From Ferrimonas lipolytica (lineage in GTDB: Bacteria > Pseudomonadota > Gammaproteobacteria > Enterobacterales > Shewanellaceae), in assembly GCF_012295575.1 (NCBI RefSeq), contig NZ_CP051180.1, positions 3,224,001 to 3,288,000 of the forward strand: a DNA stretch of 64,000 nucleotides, in the 5' to 3' direction. Positions 36,643 to 45,260 of this stretch are shown here, one piece after another; within the stretch, counting starts at the first letter, position 1; each line of letters opens with the position of its first letter. Position numbers and translations under genes: made by a program. The notes beneath the pieces were generated by a model. It did not search any database and had not been told where the DNA came from. It was given only the letters and a program-made list of their open reading frames with translations.

Positions 36643-36852
36643 ATGATCGTTAACTCCTTTTAAGATCGCTTCGGAGCCACTATATCATTTTCTTCGGCGG
36701 GTATTTGGATAGATTAGAGCGGTTGAGGGCCCCATCGGGTTAACCCACTGCGCGTGGATAATGCGTTTCTTTCTGGGCGTTATTCGGTACTGGTAATAAA
36801 TTTGACGGTTGATGATGGCCGCAAGGCGTCATTGACTCGATTCGCTCAACAG

Positions 36853-37557
36853 TTATGCTGCTACAGCAACATCAAAATCGAGGATGCGCTTGACTGTATT
36901 AGCGTACCACTTACCCTTACCTGTAGTCGGTACTCCTAATCCATTCAGCATATCAGCGACTTGCGCCATAGTACGTTCGCCATTGTTGTACAGTGACTTC
37001 ACTTGCGGTTGTAATTGAGCCATACGTTGCTGCTTCTGGTTGGTACGAGTCTGACGGCCTTTATCGCTGTCTTCAGTAGTCAATTTGCGCTTATGATTAG
37101 TTCGATTACCTGGTCGCTTACCACGAGCGATAGCAGCAAGAACACCGTCACTGATACGTTTGGCAATAGCGTCTCGTTCCCATTCAGCCATGACAGATAA
37201 CATTTGAAGCATAGTCTTGTCAGCCTTCGGCATGTCAGCACAGATTAGGTCGTAGTTCTTGACGACTTTATCGACCATACCAACATCACGACTAAGACGG
37301 TCAAGTTTGGCAACTAACAACGTTGCGTCATGGGCTTTGCACATTTCGAGTGCCTTCGCCAACATTGGACGGTCATTCTTAGCACCAGATAGTTCTTCTT
37401 CAAACGTTGCCAGAATATGGTGTGGATTGTCGTTGAGGTACGACTTGATAATGCGGTCCTGCACTTCAAACGAATGAGTCTGACGCTCTTTGGTAGTCGA
37501 CAACCGTTTGTAGATTACGTACTTCTGCTTTGGTGTTTGATGCTTGCGATATGCCAT
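36853..37557 (-). CDS. Serine recombinase, resolvase/invertase type
   Basis: 234 aa from the ATG at 37557 (MAYRKHQTPKQKYVIYKRLS), preceded by AGGA; an upstream in-frame ATG at 37638 lacks support. The catalytic serine is in YKRLSTTKERQ (near residue 18), LDRLSRDV follows, and the arm region WERDAIAKRISDGVLAAIARG is typical. A C-terminal helix-turn-helix (VADMLNGLGVPTTGKGKWYA, then NTVKRIL) ends the protein. It is much shorter than the integrase at 34196 and belongs to another subgroup. It may resolve multimers, invert a segment or direct excision. Confidence 0.88.
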   Translation of the reverse strand: MAYRKHQTPKQKYVIYKRLSTTKERQTHSFEVQDRIIKSYLNDNPHHILATFEEELSGAKNDRPMLAKALEMCKAHDATLLVAKLDRLSRDVGMVDKVVKNYDLICADMPKADKTMLQMLSVMAEWERDAIAKRISDGVLAAIARGKRPGNRTNHKRKLTTEDSDKGRQTRTNQKQQRMAQLQPQVKSLYNNGERTMAQVADMLNGLGVPTTGKGKWYANTVKRILDFDVAVAA

Positions 37558-37973
37558 GTTCGATGTCCTGCTCCTATTCTGCTCTATAACCAAGTACCAG
37601 TTTTGATTACTGGAGTTTTGTTCGATTGTTATAAACATTTAGTTGATATAAACATTGTATATCAGAGGTCTCTGAACGTACAACGATACTGGAATTATTT
37701 TACTTTAATATCAATTACTTACATCGCAAGCGCAGCCGCTCAATTAGCTACCACCAGCAACGCCTTAGAAGGTTAACCAGGTTTCACGGTTCTGGATATT
37801 CTTATATATCATTTACTATTCTACGCAGGGTCACGCAGGGTTCAGTAACTTCAAAGCAAATAAAAGCCAGCATCCTGAATAGGAATACTGGCGATGTTAG
37901 AACGGAGCTGGTGAGGCTTATCACATTTGGTAATAACGGGATAAGGTCCATGTTTGGTTTTTTATGAACCCAT
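37558..37973. other. Noncoding stretch between recombinase and unknown gene
   Basis: No gene seen. It includes a small direct repeat CACGCAGGGTTC/TCACGCAGGG near 37825-37845 and the terminator at 37857-37892. Confidence 0.4.
37857..37892 (-). terminator. Intrinsic terminator after the 37974 gene
   Basis: Minus-strand stem GCCAGTATTCC / GGATGCTGGC (imperfect) followed by TTTTATTT. Confidence 0.65.
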
Positions 37974-38543
37974 CTATTCTGGGTATTTGTATGTCACTTG
38001 GTACGTCAATGTACTGTCATCGGTATCAGGTACATGGACTGTTGCAGTAAAGTAATTTTGTGATTGTTCAAATGGAAACTCTCCTGTCATTTTAGGAAAT
38101 ACTGCACCATTTGCCTTGAATGGCGTAATCTGGGTCACTGTCGTTGAGTGCTCGGAAATCGTATGGTAAGTACCGTTCAGTAGCTTCAATTTCCTTGCGA
38201 CTATTTCGGTTCCTACTGGCAATCGAGAATGGATATTGACTGTTTGCCCGATTAGGGCATTGGTTTCGGCTCTGCTAGTTGGCAACGGAATGCCTCGTTC
38301 GGCTTCGAAACGTCTATGTTCTGCTTGAATTGCTTCGCCATGGATATCTGCTTCGAGTCGGTTAGCTGGTTGGAATGGTTTCGGCTTTGGTTTTTCAGTT
38401 GGTATGACGTCGCTTGGTGGTGGACTTAGTTCTGGTGACGTGACTGGCGGCAATGGACTCTTGTCGTTGAAGGTGGCGCGTAAGTCTCCGTCAAGTCCAG
38501 TTATCGGTTGGTGCTGTCTTTGGTGACGTGAAAGGTTAATCAT
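37974..38543 (-). CDS. Hypothetical protein with proline-rich N-terminus
   Basis: 189 aa. The first ~55 residues are disordered-looking and rich in Pro, Ser and Lys (PLPPVTSPELSPPPSDVIPT). A short helix with HGEAIQAEHRRFEAERG follows, then a beta-rich C-terminal half. No signal peptide or membrane segment. GAGGAA lies 8 nt before the ATG. I do not recognise it. A beta-rich domain behind a flexible arm would suit a structural or adaptor protein. Confidence 0.6.
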   Translation of the reverse strand: MINLSRHQRQHQPITGLDGDLRATFNDKSPLPPVTSPELSPPPSDVIPTEKPKPKPFQPANRLEADIHGEAIQAEHRRFEAERGIPLPTSRAETNALIGQTVNIHSRLPVGTEIVARKLKLLNGTYHTISEHSTTVTQITPFKANGAVFPKMTGEFPFEQSQNYFTATVHVPDTDDSTLTYQVTYKYPE

Positions 38544-38663
38544 GGGGTAATTCCTCGTTTGTGGGCGTATACGCTCTCTTTAGTACCGTACTGTACGTAC
38601 GCGTTCTAGTACGTCCGCCCTTAGGGCTTAAGACGGTTTGGGATTGTTGAATTTACTGATTGA

Positions 38664-38694
38664 GCGTACGTCTGGGCATAGGATTGCTCAGTAA
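38664..38694. repeat. 31-bp direct repeat, copy 1
   Basis: Begins GCGTACGTCTGGGCATAGGA and ends TTGCTCAGTAA; identical to 38777-38807, 113 bp away. Confidence 0.9.
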
Positions 38695-38776
38695 ATGGCA
38701 TTGTCGGAACTAACTGTTGGTCCTAGGACGTTCATCGGTGGTAATAGACAGCTTCTACACCTGAGTTTGCTAGTAT

Positions 38777-38807
38777 GCGTACGTCTGGGCATAGGATTGC
38801 TCAGTAA
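38777..38807. repeat. 31-bp direct repeat, copy 2
   Basis: Identical to 38664-38694. Confidence 0.9.
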
Positions 38808-39136
38808 TTGACTTGAAGGTTAACCGTGGTAATACATGGGGACTTGGTGATTTGATTTGACGGTTATAACGTACGGCTAGGCATTGTGATGATGTTGATG
38901 ATGTTGGTTATAGATAGGGTTAATAGATTGAGTATAAGAAGTCGTATTAGCGGGTATGTAAGTGACATTATCAGCAGTTGAGTGAGATGCCTGTGCGTTA
39001 AATGCTTTAAATTATTTGGGTACGCTCAAAACGTAAAATGGGCTAACGCTACCACCGACAGTTGCACAACGTAGCACTAACAGAAACATTCACTGCATTG
39101 CTAAATTAAAGACCCTGGTATCAATTGATGTACCTT

Positions 39137-39172
39137 AGGTGAACTCTAGTGAACGAAATTAGTTAGTTAATA
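39137..39172. repeat. Recurrent intergenic motif, copy 1
   Basis: AGGTGAACTCTAGTGAACGA followed by AATT and AGTTAATA. It closely matches 47536-47570. Both copies lie just 3' of a minus-strand gene. Confidence 0.6.
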
Positions 39173-39216
39173 ATATATATCATCTAACCGTTTTAGTGCC
39201 TCAGATTAACCTTGGT

Positions 39217-39720
39217 TTAGCGTTCGAACTTATGTCGCGGATGCTCAGGATAATTGTCGCAGATTATGAAGTCGTGCGTATGACGCCTAGACGGATATCG
39301 GACGTAATCCTTCATTGCTGGAAGTGAGTTGTATCGAATACCTCGGTTCTGGATGTCAATAAGACGGTCGACAAAGTAGGTTTCGTTAGTTCGCTCAAAT
39401 GTGACTTCGTAGCGTTTACGTTCGATGTTGTCTGGGTGGAATGCGATGGTCGCGATTGAATTGCGTTCTGTACGCTCAACACGTCGTTGCTCTTTGCGTT
39501 GTGCCTTAGCTGCGTCTCGCCATTGATTAATGTACTGAATTGACATCGCTGCGATTGTTGATGGTCGCTTATCTAAAATATATGCACCGTTAATGTTGAC
39601 GACTTGACTGACCGCTTTCATCGCTTCGGCTGGAGTGATGTGAAGTTCAGTATATGTCGGTGACGATTGTAATTGATGAATGGCTCGTTGTCGGTTTACG
39701 GCTCGTTTTGGTGATGGCAT
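39217..39720 (-). CDS. Hypothetical basic protein
   Basis: 167 aa from the ATG at 39720 (MPSPKRAVNRQRAIHQL), chosen because AAGGAG lies 8 nt upstream. The middle is strongly charged (WRDAAKAQRKEQRRVERTER), suggesting nucleic-acid contact. The C-terminal part is mixed alpha/beta (YEVTFERTNETYFVDRLIDI). Family not recognised. Confidence 0.6.
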   Translation of the reverse strand: MPSPKRAVNRQRAIHQLQSSPTYTELHITPAEAMKAVSQVVNINGAYILDKRPSTIAAMSIQYINQWRDAAKAQRKEQRRVERTERNSIATIAFHPDNIERKRYEVTFERTNETYFVDRLIDIQNRGIRYNSLPAMKDYVRYPSRRHTHDFIICDNYPEHPRHKFER

Positions 39721-39832
39721 TGGTGTCTCCTTGTGGATTTTTGAGATTAGAAACGACAAAGGCTCATTCGCTGTTTACGAATAAGCCTTTGGTTATGAGT
39801 AGTTGTTATGAGTAGTGGTTTTGGCTAGACGG

Positions 39833-40210
39833 TCAGTCGTCTAATTCATATATTTCGGTGAGGTGCTCGATATGATGACGATAAGTATTCGCCATTCTCG
39901 TCAGTATCCGACTGAACTTAGAGTTTGAATTCTTATCGACGAATTGTAAGCCTGTATTTTTACGATTCGCTTGATACCAAATTTTGCAATCTCTGTACAT
40001 AAACTCTTTGCGTTCATAATCCGATATTTGTGTTCCAACAAGCCACTTTGGGTCAGTAGAGCTTTCAGCTGCTGTAACAATTACAGCTGTCGATTCTTGT
40101 ATCTTCTCTGCGAATCGAATTGTGAAATCTGTTGGTATACTGATTGGTGATTTACCGAAGTGTTTTCTAATAACTTTGTGCCAGAAAGCCATTTCATCAG
40201 CATCAGTCAT
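39833..40210 (-). CDS. Hypothetical protein
   Basis: 125 aa, soluble. MTDADEMAFWHKVIRKHFGK begins a helical N-terminus; the rest is mixed. A strong AGGAGG lies 6 nt before the ATG. It overlaps the end of the 40203 gene by 8 bp, so the two are coupled. Not recognised. Confidence 0.6.
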   Translation of the reverse strand: MTDADEMAFWHKVIRKHFGKSPISIPTDFTIRFAEKIQESTAVIVTAAESSTDPKWLVGTQISDYERKEFMYRDCKIWYQANRKNTGLQFVDKNSNSKFSRILTRMANTYRHHIEHLTEIYELDD

Positions 40211-40403
40211 TTTGACCTCCTGTGATGATTGATTGTTGGTGAGCTGTAAGATGAACTTGGATTTGTCTGTTACCGAAATATCGAACGGCTGCGTTTATTT
40301 GCTGCTTCTTGATAAATCCAGTTCCAAGTTCGACAGATTTAACGTCTTGGTAATCTTTTGATTTACTGGCTCTGTACTCGGCAAGTGTGATGTGTTTCAG
40401 CAT
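40203..40403 (-). CDS. Small hypothetical protein
   Basis: 66 aa (MLKHITLAEYRASKSKDYQD). AGGAG lies 9 nt upstream. First gene of a coupled pair with 39833-40210. Not recognised. Confidence 0.5.
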   Translation of the reverse strand: MLKHITLAEYRASKSKDYQDVKSVELGTGFIKKQQINAAVRYFGNRQIQVHLTAHQQSIITGGQND

Positions 40404-40561
40404 CGTTATTACTCCTAAGTTAGTTTATTTAGGGGTATAACAACCGTGATCACATGTACAACTATTCGTTAATTATCTTGTTGATATGCCTTGAATTTTG
40501 CTAAGTTAAACCCAATACACGTAATATCAGCATGGATACTACGTTCGAAATTGGAGAGCTA

Positions 40562-41992
40562 ATGGCTAAATTACCGGGCAAGACAGCATATTCAGGTGTG
40601 CGAAGAACTACTACAAGAAAATCAGGCTTCAAAAGCCATCCCGACAGTACTGGTGGCGAGTACAAAACAGAATCAGTTACGCCAATATTACTAGAAGCCG
40701 GTAAAACTCTGACGTTTGTATTTAACTTCCCTCGAAGCGACGGACAGACATATGTAGGTTTTGGAGGGTTTTATCAGTGTGAGGACTTCGTTCAAATAAC
40801 ATTCAACAACCCCAACTCATCAAAGAACGAGTTCTCTCGCAGAACACCACCTGATACTTCCAAGTTTGGCTCAATGTGGATTGCCAATGGGCTATCTGAG
40901 CCCGTTACAATTTCTTTCAATTCAGAAGTTGATACCTATCTTGCAATTTACAATTTTGAGTGCGGACTTATCTGGCATGAAGCATTTGATGCTGCAAGAG
41001 AGAACGATCAAACAGGCTATTTAAATAGCATGCACTCAATAATGCCTGAAGCTGGATTCTATACAGAAGACGGTCAAGTATCGTTCAATTACGAAAGTCC
41101 GCTAAAGTATATTAACCCTAATATCAATTTACACCTAAAATCGTGTAATAGATGTGCCAGATTTTTACCAATTAATCTAAATAATGAAAGAGAAACTTTA
41201 GCATTTTCAAATCATTGCGTCGCTAAAGCACCGTGCACCCATAAAGGCTTTGGACTGCTAACAAACATTGATACAGGTGAGGCTGTTGATCTTCACTACG
41301 GATATCAACTTGAATGTAGATTCTGTAAGAAGTACTTCGTGAACATGCCATTGAATTGGCAAAGAACAGCTGCTCAAATGAAAGAGGATGGCCAGCGTCG
41401 ACGCAACTTTGAGCTATTAATTGCTGAAATTTACCAACAGTCACCTCAATTGAGTTACCGAACCCAAACTGGTCGTGAACTACTTGACGATGTTTGGAGC
41501 AGATTCAAGGGGCAATGTTTCAATTGCAACAACCCAATCCAAAATAAGCGAAAAATGCATCTTGACCATACGCGACCACTAGCACTTTTATGGCCTTTAG
41601 ATGGGACAGCGACCGCTTTATGCGCAACGTGTAATACAAGCAAAAGAGATAGACCACCATCGCAGTTTTACAGCCCTCAACAGCTGAACCAGTTATCTTT
41701 ACTTACTGGTTTATCTGTTGAAGAACTGACTGTTCCAGAACCAAATCATGAGGTAATCAAAGAGCTTCTTGCACGACTAGATTGGCTTTATGAAGATTTC
41801 CTGACAAAACCAGCATTGTTAATGGAACGAGATGGAAAAATAACAGCAGAGTTAGTTGTTAAAGCTCTTGATAAGGTGCTTAGACGTTCTCAGCAAGTGG
41901 AATATGACTTCTCATTCGTTAATGAATATAACCGACGTCGAGATAGTCACATCACGTTCGATATCAACGAAGATACCGATTCAGTGGTTTAA
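40562..41992 (+). CDS. HNH-family nuclease (possible restriction enzyme)
   Basis: 476 aa from the ATG at 40562, chosen for its GGAGAG; an ATG 30 bp earlier has none. Residues ~1-150 are beta-rich and unrecognised. Residues ~195-265 have paired cysteines of a zinc module (CNRCARFL, CVAKAPC, CRFCKKYF). An HNH domain lies near residues 315-375 with CFNC, HLDHTRPLALLWPLDG and LCATCNTSKRDRPP. The gene converges tail to tail (39 bp) with the double methyltransferase, a common restriction-modification layout. Cleavage activity and specificity are inferred. Confidence 0.75.
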   Translation: MAKLPGKTAYSGVRRTTTRKSGFKSHPDSTGGEYKTESVTPILLEAGKTLTFVFNFPRSDGQTYVGFGGFYQCEDFVQITFNNPNSSKNEFSRRTPPDTSKFGSMWIANGLSEPVTISFNSEVDTYLAIYNFECGLIWHEAFDAARENDQTGYLNSMHSIMPEAGFYTEDGQVSFNYESPLKYINPNINLHLKSCNRCARFLPINLNNERETLAFSNHCVAKAPCTHKGFGLLTNIDTGEAVDLHYGYQLECRFCKKYFVNMPLNWQRTAAQMKEDGQRRRNFELLIAEIYQQSPQLSYRTQTGRELLDDVWSRFKGQCFNCNNPIQNKRKMHLDHTRPLALLWPLDGTATALCATCNTSKRDRPPSQFYSPQQLNQLSLLTGLSVEELTVPEPNHEVIKELLARLDWLYEDFLTKPALLMERDGKITAELVVKALDKVLRRSQQVEYDFSFVNEYNRRRDSHITFDINEDTDSVV

Positions 41993-42031
41993 ACATAAAG
42001 GGTAGGATCGTTCCTACCCTATTTTTTAGCC

Positions 42032-44458
42032 TTACTTACGAAGAACCAAGTATTGGTGGCCTTTAACTCCACCTTTATCAGCAATACCATGCTTCTCACA
42101 GTGCTCAACAGATTCAGTGAATATATCGACAACCTCAAAGTATTTTTCAGCATACGACTTAAGAGATTCAGCCATATTGCATTTATCAGAATGACCAAGG
42201 TGAAATACTGCATATCCACCAACTTTTAGTCTTTCATGACACTCGTTGAATATAAAGTCGTATGCATCGAACGATTTCTTCTGGATAACCTCAACAAAAC
42301 TCTTTGGTTGAGTGTCAAAGTCTTCTCTCGTCCAGCCACAGAACCAATAGCGCATCCAGTTAGTCATATAAAACTTCGTACTATCAAAGAATGGCGGTGA
42401 TGTGATAATCGCGTCAATTTCTTGGATTTCTTCGGGCCATTTCGCAAGGATATCAGCTTGGAAGCAGTGTCCATTAACGAAACCACCTTCAACTTCAGTA
42501 TCAAGTGACTTATTCACCTTAGCCCACAATTTCTCAATCAGGTTCTTGTAGATGAAATCACCAGTTGGAGCATACGGTGTAATTGGATGACTGTTTCTGC
42601 TTAGGGCATACGGGCGATTACCATGTAAAATGTGCATCATACAAGACATCACCAGAGCCCAATCAGCGGATTGCGAATCATGGTTCTCGATAAAGAAATC
42701 ACGAGCACATAAAATCTCCTTGAATGTGTCTTCATGGAAGTATTCAGGAATTGACTTATTGAACTTAACCTCATTTGCGTCTTTGATTGAAGCTTCGCTC
42801 GGCTCTGAATTAGCAATGTAAGCTTCAAGAGACTCGATAATTTGAGTTACATTCTCGCGATTTGGACGTTTCATCTTGGCATTACTTAAGGTTGTAGCTA
42901 ACAACCCAATATCTAAACCGTAAGACTCTCGACCATTTAATGCAGCCTCAAACGGAATAGTTCCTGAACCGCTAAATGGGTCTAAGACTTTATCACCAAC
43001 ACTAGAAAATGCTTCAACAAGTTTATATGCTAACGCAGGCTTCATCTTACCTTGGTATGAACATACAGAGTGTAAAGTGCTACCCCAATTTCTCTTTGAG
43101 TATGGGTGTTGTAAATGAGGTAAAGCTTCTTTAAACATATCCCATTTGGTTGGTATATCGCACTTTTGTAACCCACTCATACTAACCATTACTTTATCGG
43201 ACTTAGCTTTCTCAAGTACAATAAGGGACTGAGTTAATGGTGCTCCTGACTTTGATCTTCTCTCACGTAACTTAACGATCTCCAAGGTGTTAAGTGATGA
43301 GTCTTTTGCTATTTCACTCAAAATGTCATGAGTTGGAACGTGTATTCCACCATACAATGAATCACCAATGTCTATACAAGCGATGCCACCATCTTTTAAG
43401 TGCTTAGATAATCCATTAAACACCAACCCCATTTCTTCAAAATATCCAGCAGCCATTTTGGAAATTCGACCATCGTAAGCATTCTCAGCCAACTCTGTAA
43501 CTACATCCTGAGCTGAGGGATGAATAATATTCCCTTTGTTCTTTGTTACATCGTTAATGCCTGAAGTAACCACTTGATCTCGGAAGCCTCTTAAACAAGT
43601 AGCTGTAGTAATGAATCCCATATACCAAAGCTCAAGCTTAGTATTTCGGAAATAATTTGTTCCATTCAAATACGGTGGAGAAGTGATAACACCATCGACA
43701 CCTAAAGGCTTAAGTTCATGTAACTGCTTTGCATTATGAGCGACTAATTGTGCTTCTGCTATGGATTTCGGACAACGTAAGCAGTCTTCAGCTAACAATA
43801 ATAATTGCTCCTGAACTGATAAAATAAATTCGGGAAGACCTTTATCCAATTCCTTTTGCGTCTTAAAACGAACGTCGCCAGCTCGCTTCAATCTAGAACA
43901 AATAATAAGCTTTGAAATAACAGCGACTTCTAATGCAAGTCCAAGTGTTGGATTTTTTAATAGAAGCTCATCATTTAAAGAACGAATTTTCAGTATTTTT
44001 GAAAACATACTATCATCGAAATATACACTCGCTTTGAATGCAGCTTCATAATACTTTCTGAGCTCTGATTTTTCAGAATGTTGGATATACAGGCTCGGTA
44101 ACTCAGCAGATAGCGATTTGATTTCGTTGAATAGCTGTAATTTCTTATCTTTTGGGAGTGCAGCGATCGTCAGCTTTGCGTTGATAACCTTGCGCATGGC
44201 TGGGTTAATCTCGCTATAGAAAGTTTTGATTCCTCTAAACCCAAGCGTTAATGGCGTTGTTCCTACTCCTGCAAATGGCTCAAGAACCTTTTGGGCATTA
44301 GGCATGTAAGTATCTAAAACAGAGTGCACAAACTCTGATGAATATCCTTCTAAGTATGCGTACCAATCATGGAGAAACTCTCCTTTACCGCCAGAATGTG
44401 TGACGTGCTTTGGAGCGACTGATAACTCCTTCTCAAAACTTAGCTGTGGATTATTCAT
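42032..44458 (-). CDS. Tandem double DNA methyltransferase (N4-cytosine/N6-adenine type)
   Basis: 808 aa from the ATG at 44458 (MNNPQLSFEKEL), with AAGG 9 nt upstream; an ATG 66 bp earlier is less likely. It contains two methyltransferase modules. The first has AdoMet motif VLEPFAGVGTTPLT (near residue 75) and catalytic motif ITSPPYLNG (near 270). The second has VLDPFSGSGTIPFEA (near 490) and ITSPPFFDST (near 680). S/TPPY-type motifs mark amino-methyltransferases. Two modules in one chain could methylate both strands of an asymmetric site. The partner nuclease is probably the convergent HNH gene. Confidence 0.88.
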   Translation of the reverse strand: MNNPQLSFEKELSVAPKHVTHSGGKGEFLHDWYAYLEGYSSEFVHSVLDTYMPNAQKVLEPFAGVGTTPLTLGFRGIKTFYSEINPAMRKVINAKLTIAALPKDKKLQLFNEIKSLSAELPSLYIQHSEKSELRKYYEAAFKASVYFDDSMFSKILKIRSLNDELLLKNPTLGLALEVAVISKLIICSRLKRAGDVRFKTQKELDKGLPEFILSVQEQLLLLAEDCLRCPKSIAEAQLVAHNAKQLHELKPLGVDGVITSPPYLNGTNYFRNTKLELWYMGFITTATCLRGFRDQVVTSGINDVTKNKGNIIHPSAQDVVTELAENAYDGRISKMAAGYFEEMGLVFNGLSKHLKDGGIACIDIGDSLYGGIHVPTHDILSEIAKDSSLNTLEIVKLRERRSKSGAPLTQSLIVLEKAKSDKVMVSMSGLQKCDIPTKWDMFKEALPHLQHPYSKRNWGSTLHSVCSYQGKMKPALAYKLVEAFSSVGDKVLDPFSGSGTIPFEAALNGRESYGLDIGLLATTLSNAKMKRPNRENVTQIIESLEAYIANSEPSEASIKDANEVKFNKSIPEYFHEDTFKEILCARDFFIENHDSQSADWALVMSCMMHILHGNRPYALSRNSHPITPYAPTGDFIYKNLIEKLWAKVNKSLDTEVEGGFVNGHCFQADILAKWPEEIQEIDAIITSPPFFDSTKFYMTNWMRYWFCGWTREDFDTQPKSFVEVIQKKSFDAYDFIFNECHERLKVGGYAVFHLGHSDKCNMAESLKSYAEKYFEVVDIFTESVEHCEKHGIADKGGVKGHQYLVLRK

Positions 44459-44471
44459 TTGTCGAACCTTA

Positions 44472-44520
44472 AAGAGCTGTACATATATCCAGTATAACTC
44501 GAAAATTAAGAGCTGTACAT
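44472..44520. promoter_or_regulatory. Direct repeats AAGAGCTGTACAT before the methyltransferase
   Basis: AAGAGCTGTACAT occurs at 44472-44484 and 44508-44520, 36 bp apart and 14-62 bp upstream of the start codon. The core CTGTACAT recurs before the small gene at 51419, and CATGTACAA occurs before the HNH gene. Candidate operator set. Confidence 0.5.
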
Positions 44521-45070
44521 TCATACAGTTCGCAGTGCGATCTTTGAATGTTACTTATGATTGTCAAAGTGTTACGGAATTCGCTGTAGCCGCTGGTTTG
44601 CGGCGTACTTATTTGGCCGTAACTCTATCATATTGACTCTGTATTTTCATCCGTTAAATGTTAGCTTATGGCATGTACAATAACTGTAAAGTGTCCATAA
44701 AATTAACCCACTAGCTTGGTGATGATAAGTCAGCCATTCGTGAGCTGATGGTAGGTTCTGTTTATGATCATAGAGGGTCAACTAATAGCACGTAGATATA
44801 CCTACTAAGCCCTGTCGATAAATCTGGGAAACAGGATGGGCTTGCTAATAATTTATTATTAACAAGTCATTACTGTAAATCTGGGTATCACTGGTTTGTT
44901 GGTTTGATATTGTGTTTGGACGTCGTAACAGTTAATCCCTGTCGATAGTGATGTTGAGTTGTCAGCAACCGCAGAGAACATTGATGGAACGGTACTAGAT
45001 ATTATTGTTCCCTGAAGTACCTTTTGTGTCAGGCTGCTTGATCGAACGATACTGACGGAAGTTCAGGTGT

Positions 45071-45089
45071 GGTGATTGGAATATCGGTT
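45071..45089. repeat. 19-bp copy of a segment inside the polymerase-like gene
   Basis: GGTGATTGGAATATCGGTT is identical to 46279-46297 in the coding region. It may be a regulatory copy or a relic of a rearrangement. Confidence 0.7.
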
Positions 45090-45260
45090 AAGTAAGTCCA
45101 AGTCATACCAAACAATAACCAATAATGCTTCTATATAATGGTGTCACCTGAGTACCAAAATGGTTCCGGACTGTCAGGCGGTTACAATGACGGTTAAGTA
45201 AGTCCAACCGTGCTTTCAGCTAGAGCTACACTGTCCTTGGTTTGTTCTAGCTGATTGAGC

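Larger units (their letters stand above)
38544..39216. other. 670-bp noncoding region with direct repeats
   Basis: No supported gene. It contains two identical 31-bp repeats (38664-38694 and 38777-38807), a partly similar third block near 38878-38895, and several CGTACG/GTACGT palindromes between 38590 and 38880. Candidate replication origin, recombination site or regulatory region. Confidence 0.5.
44459..45260. other. 800-bp noncoding region upstream of the methyltransferase
   Basis: No supported gene. It holds 13-bp direct repeats at 44472 and 44508, an 11-bp repeat CCCTGTCGATA at 44810-44820 and 44937-44947, a GGTTAAGTAAGTCCAA repeat near 45086 and 45192, and a 19-bp match to the neighbouring polymerase-like gene (45071-45089). 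A candidate origin or control region of the element. Confidence 0.5.
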
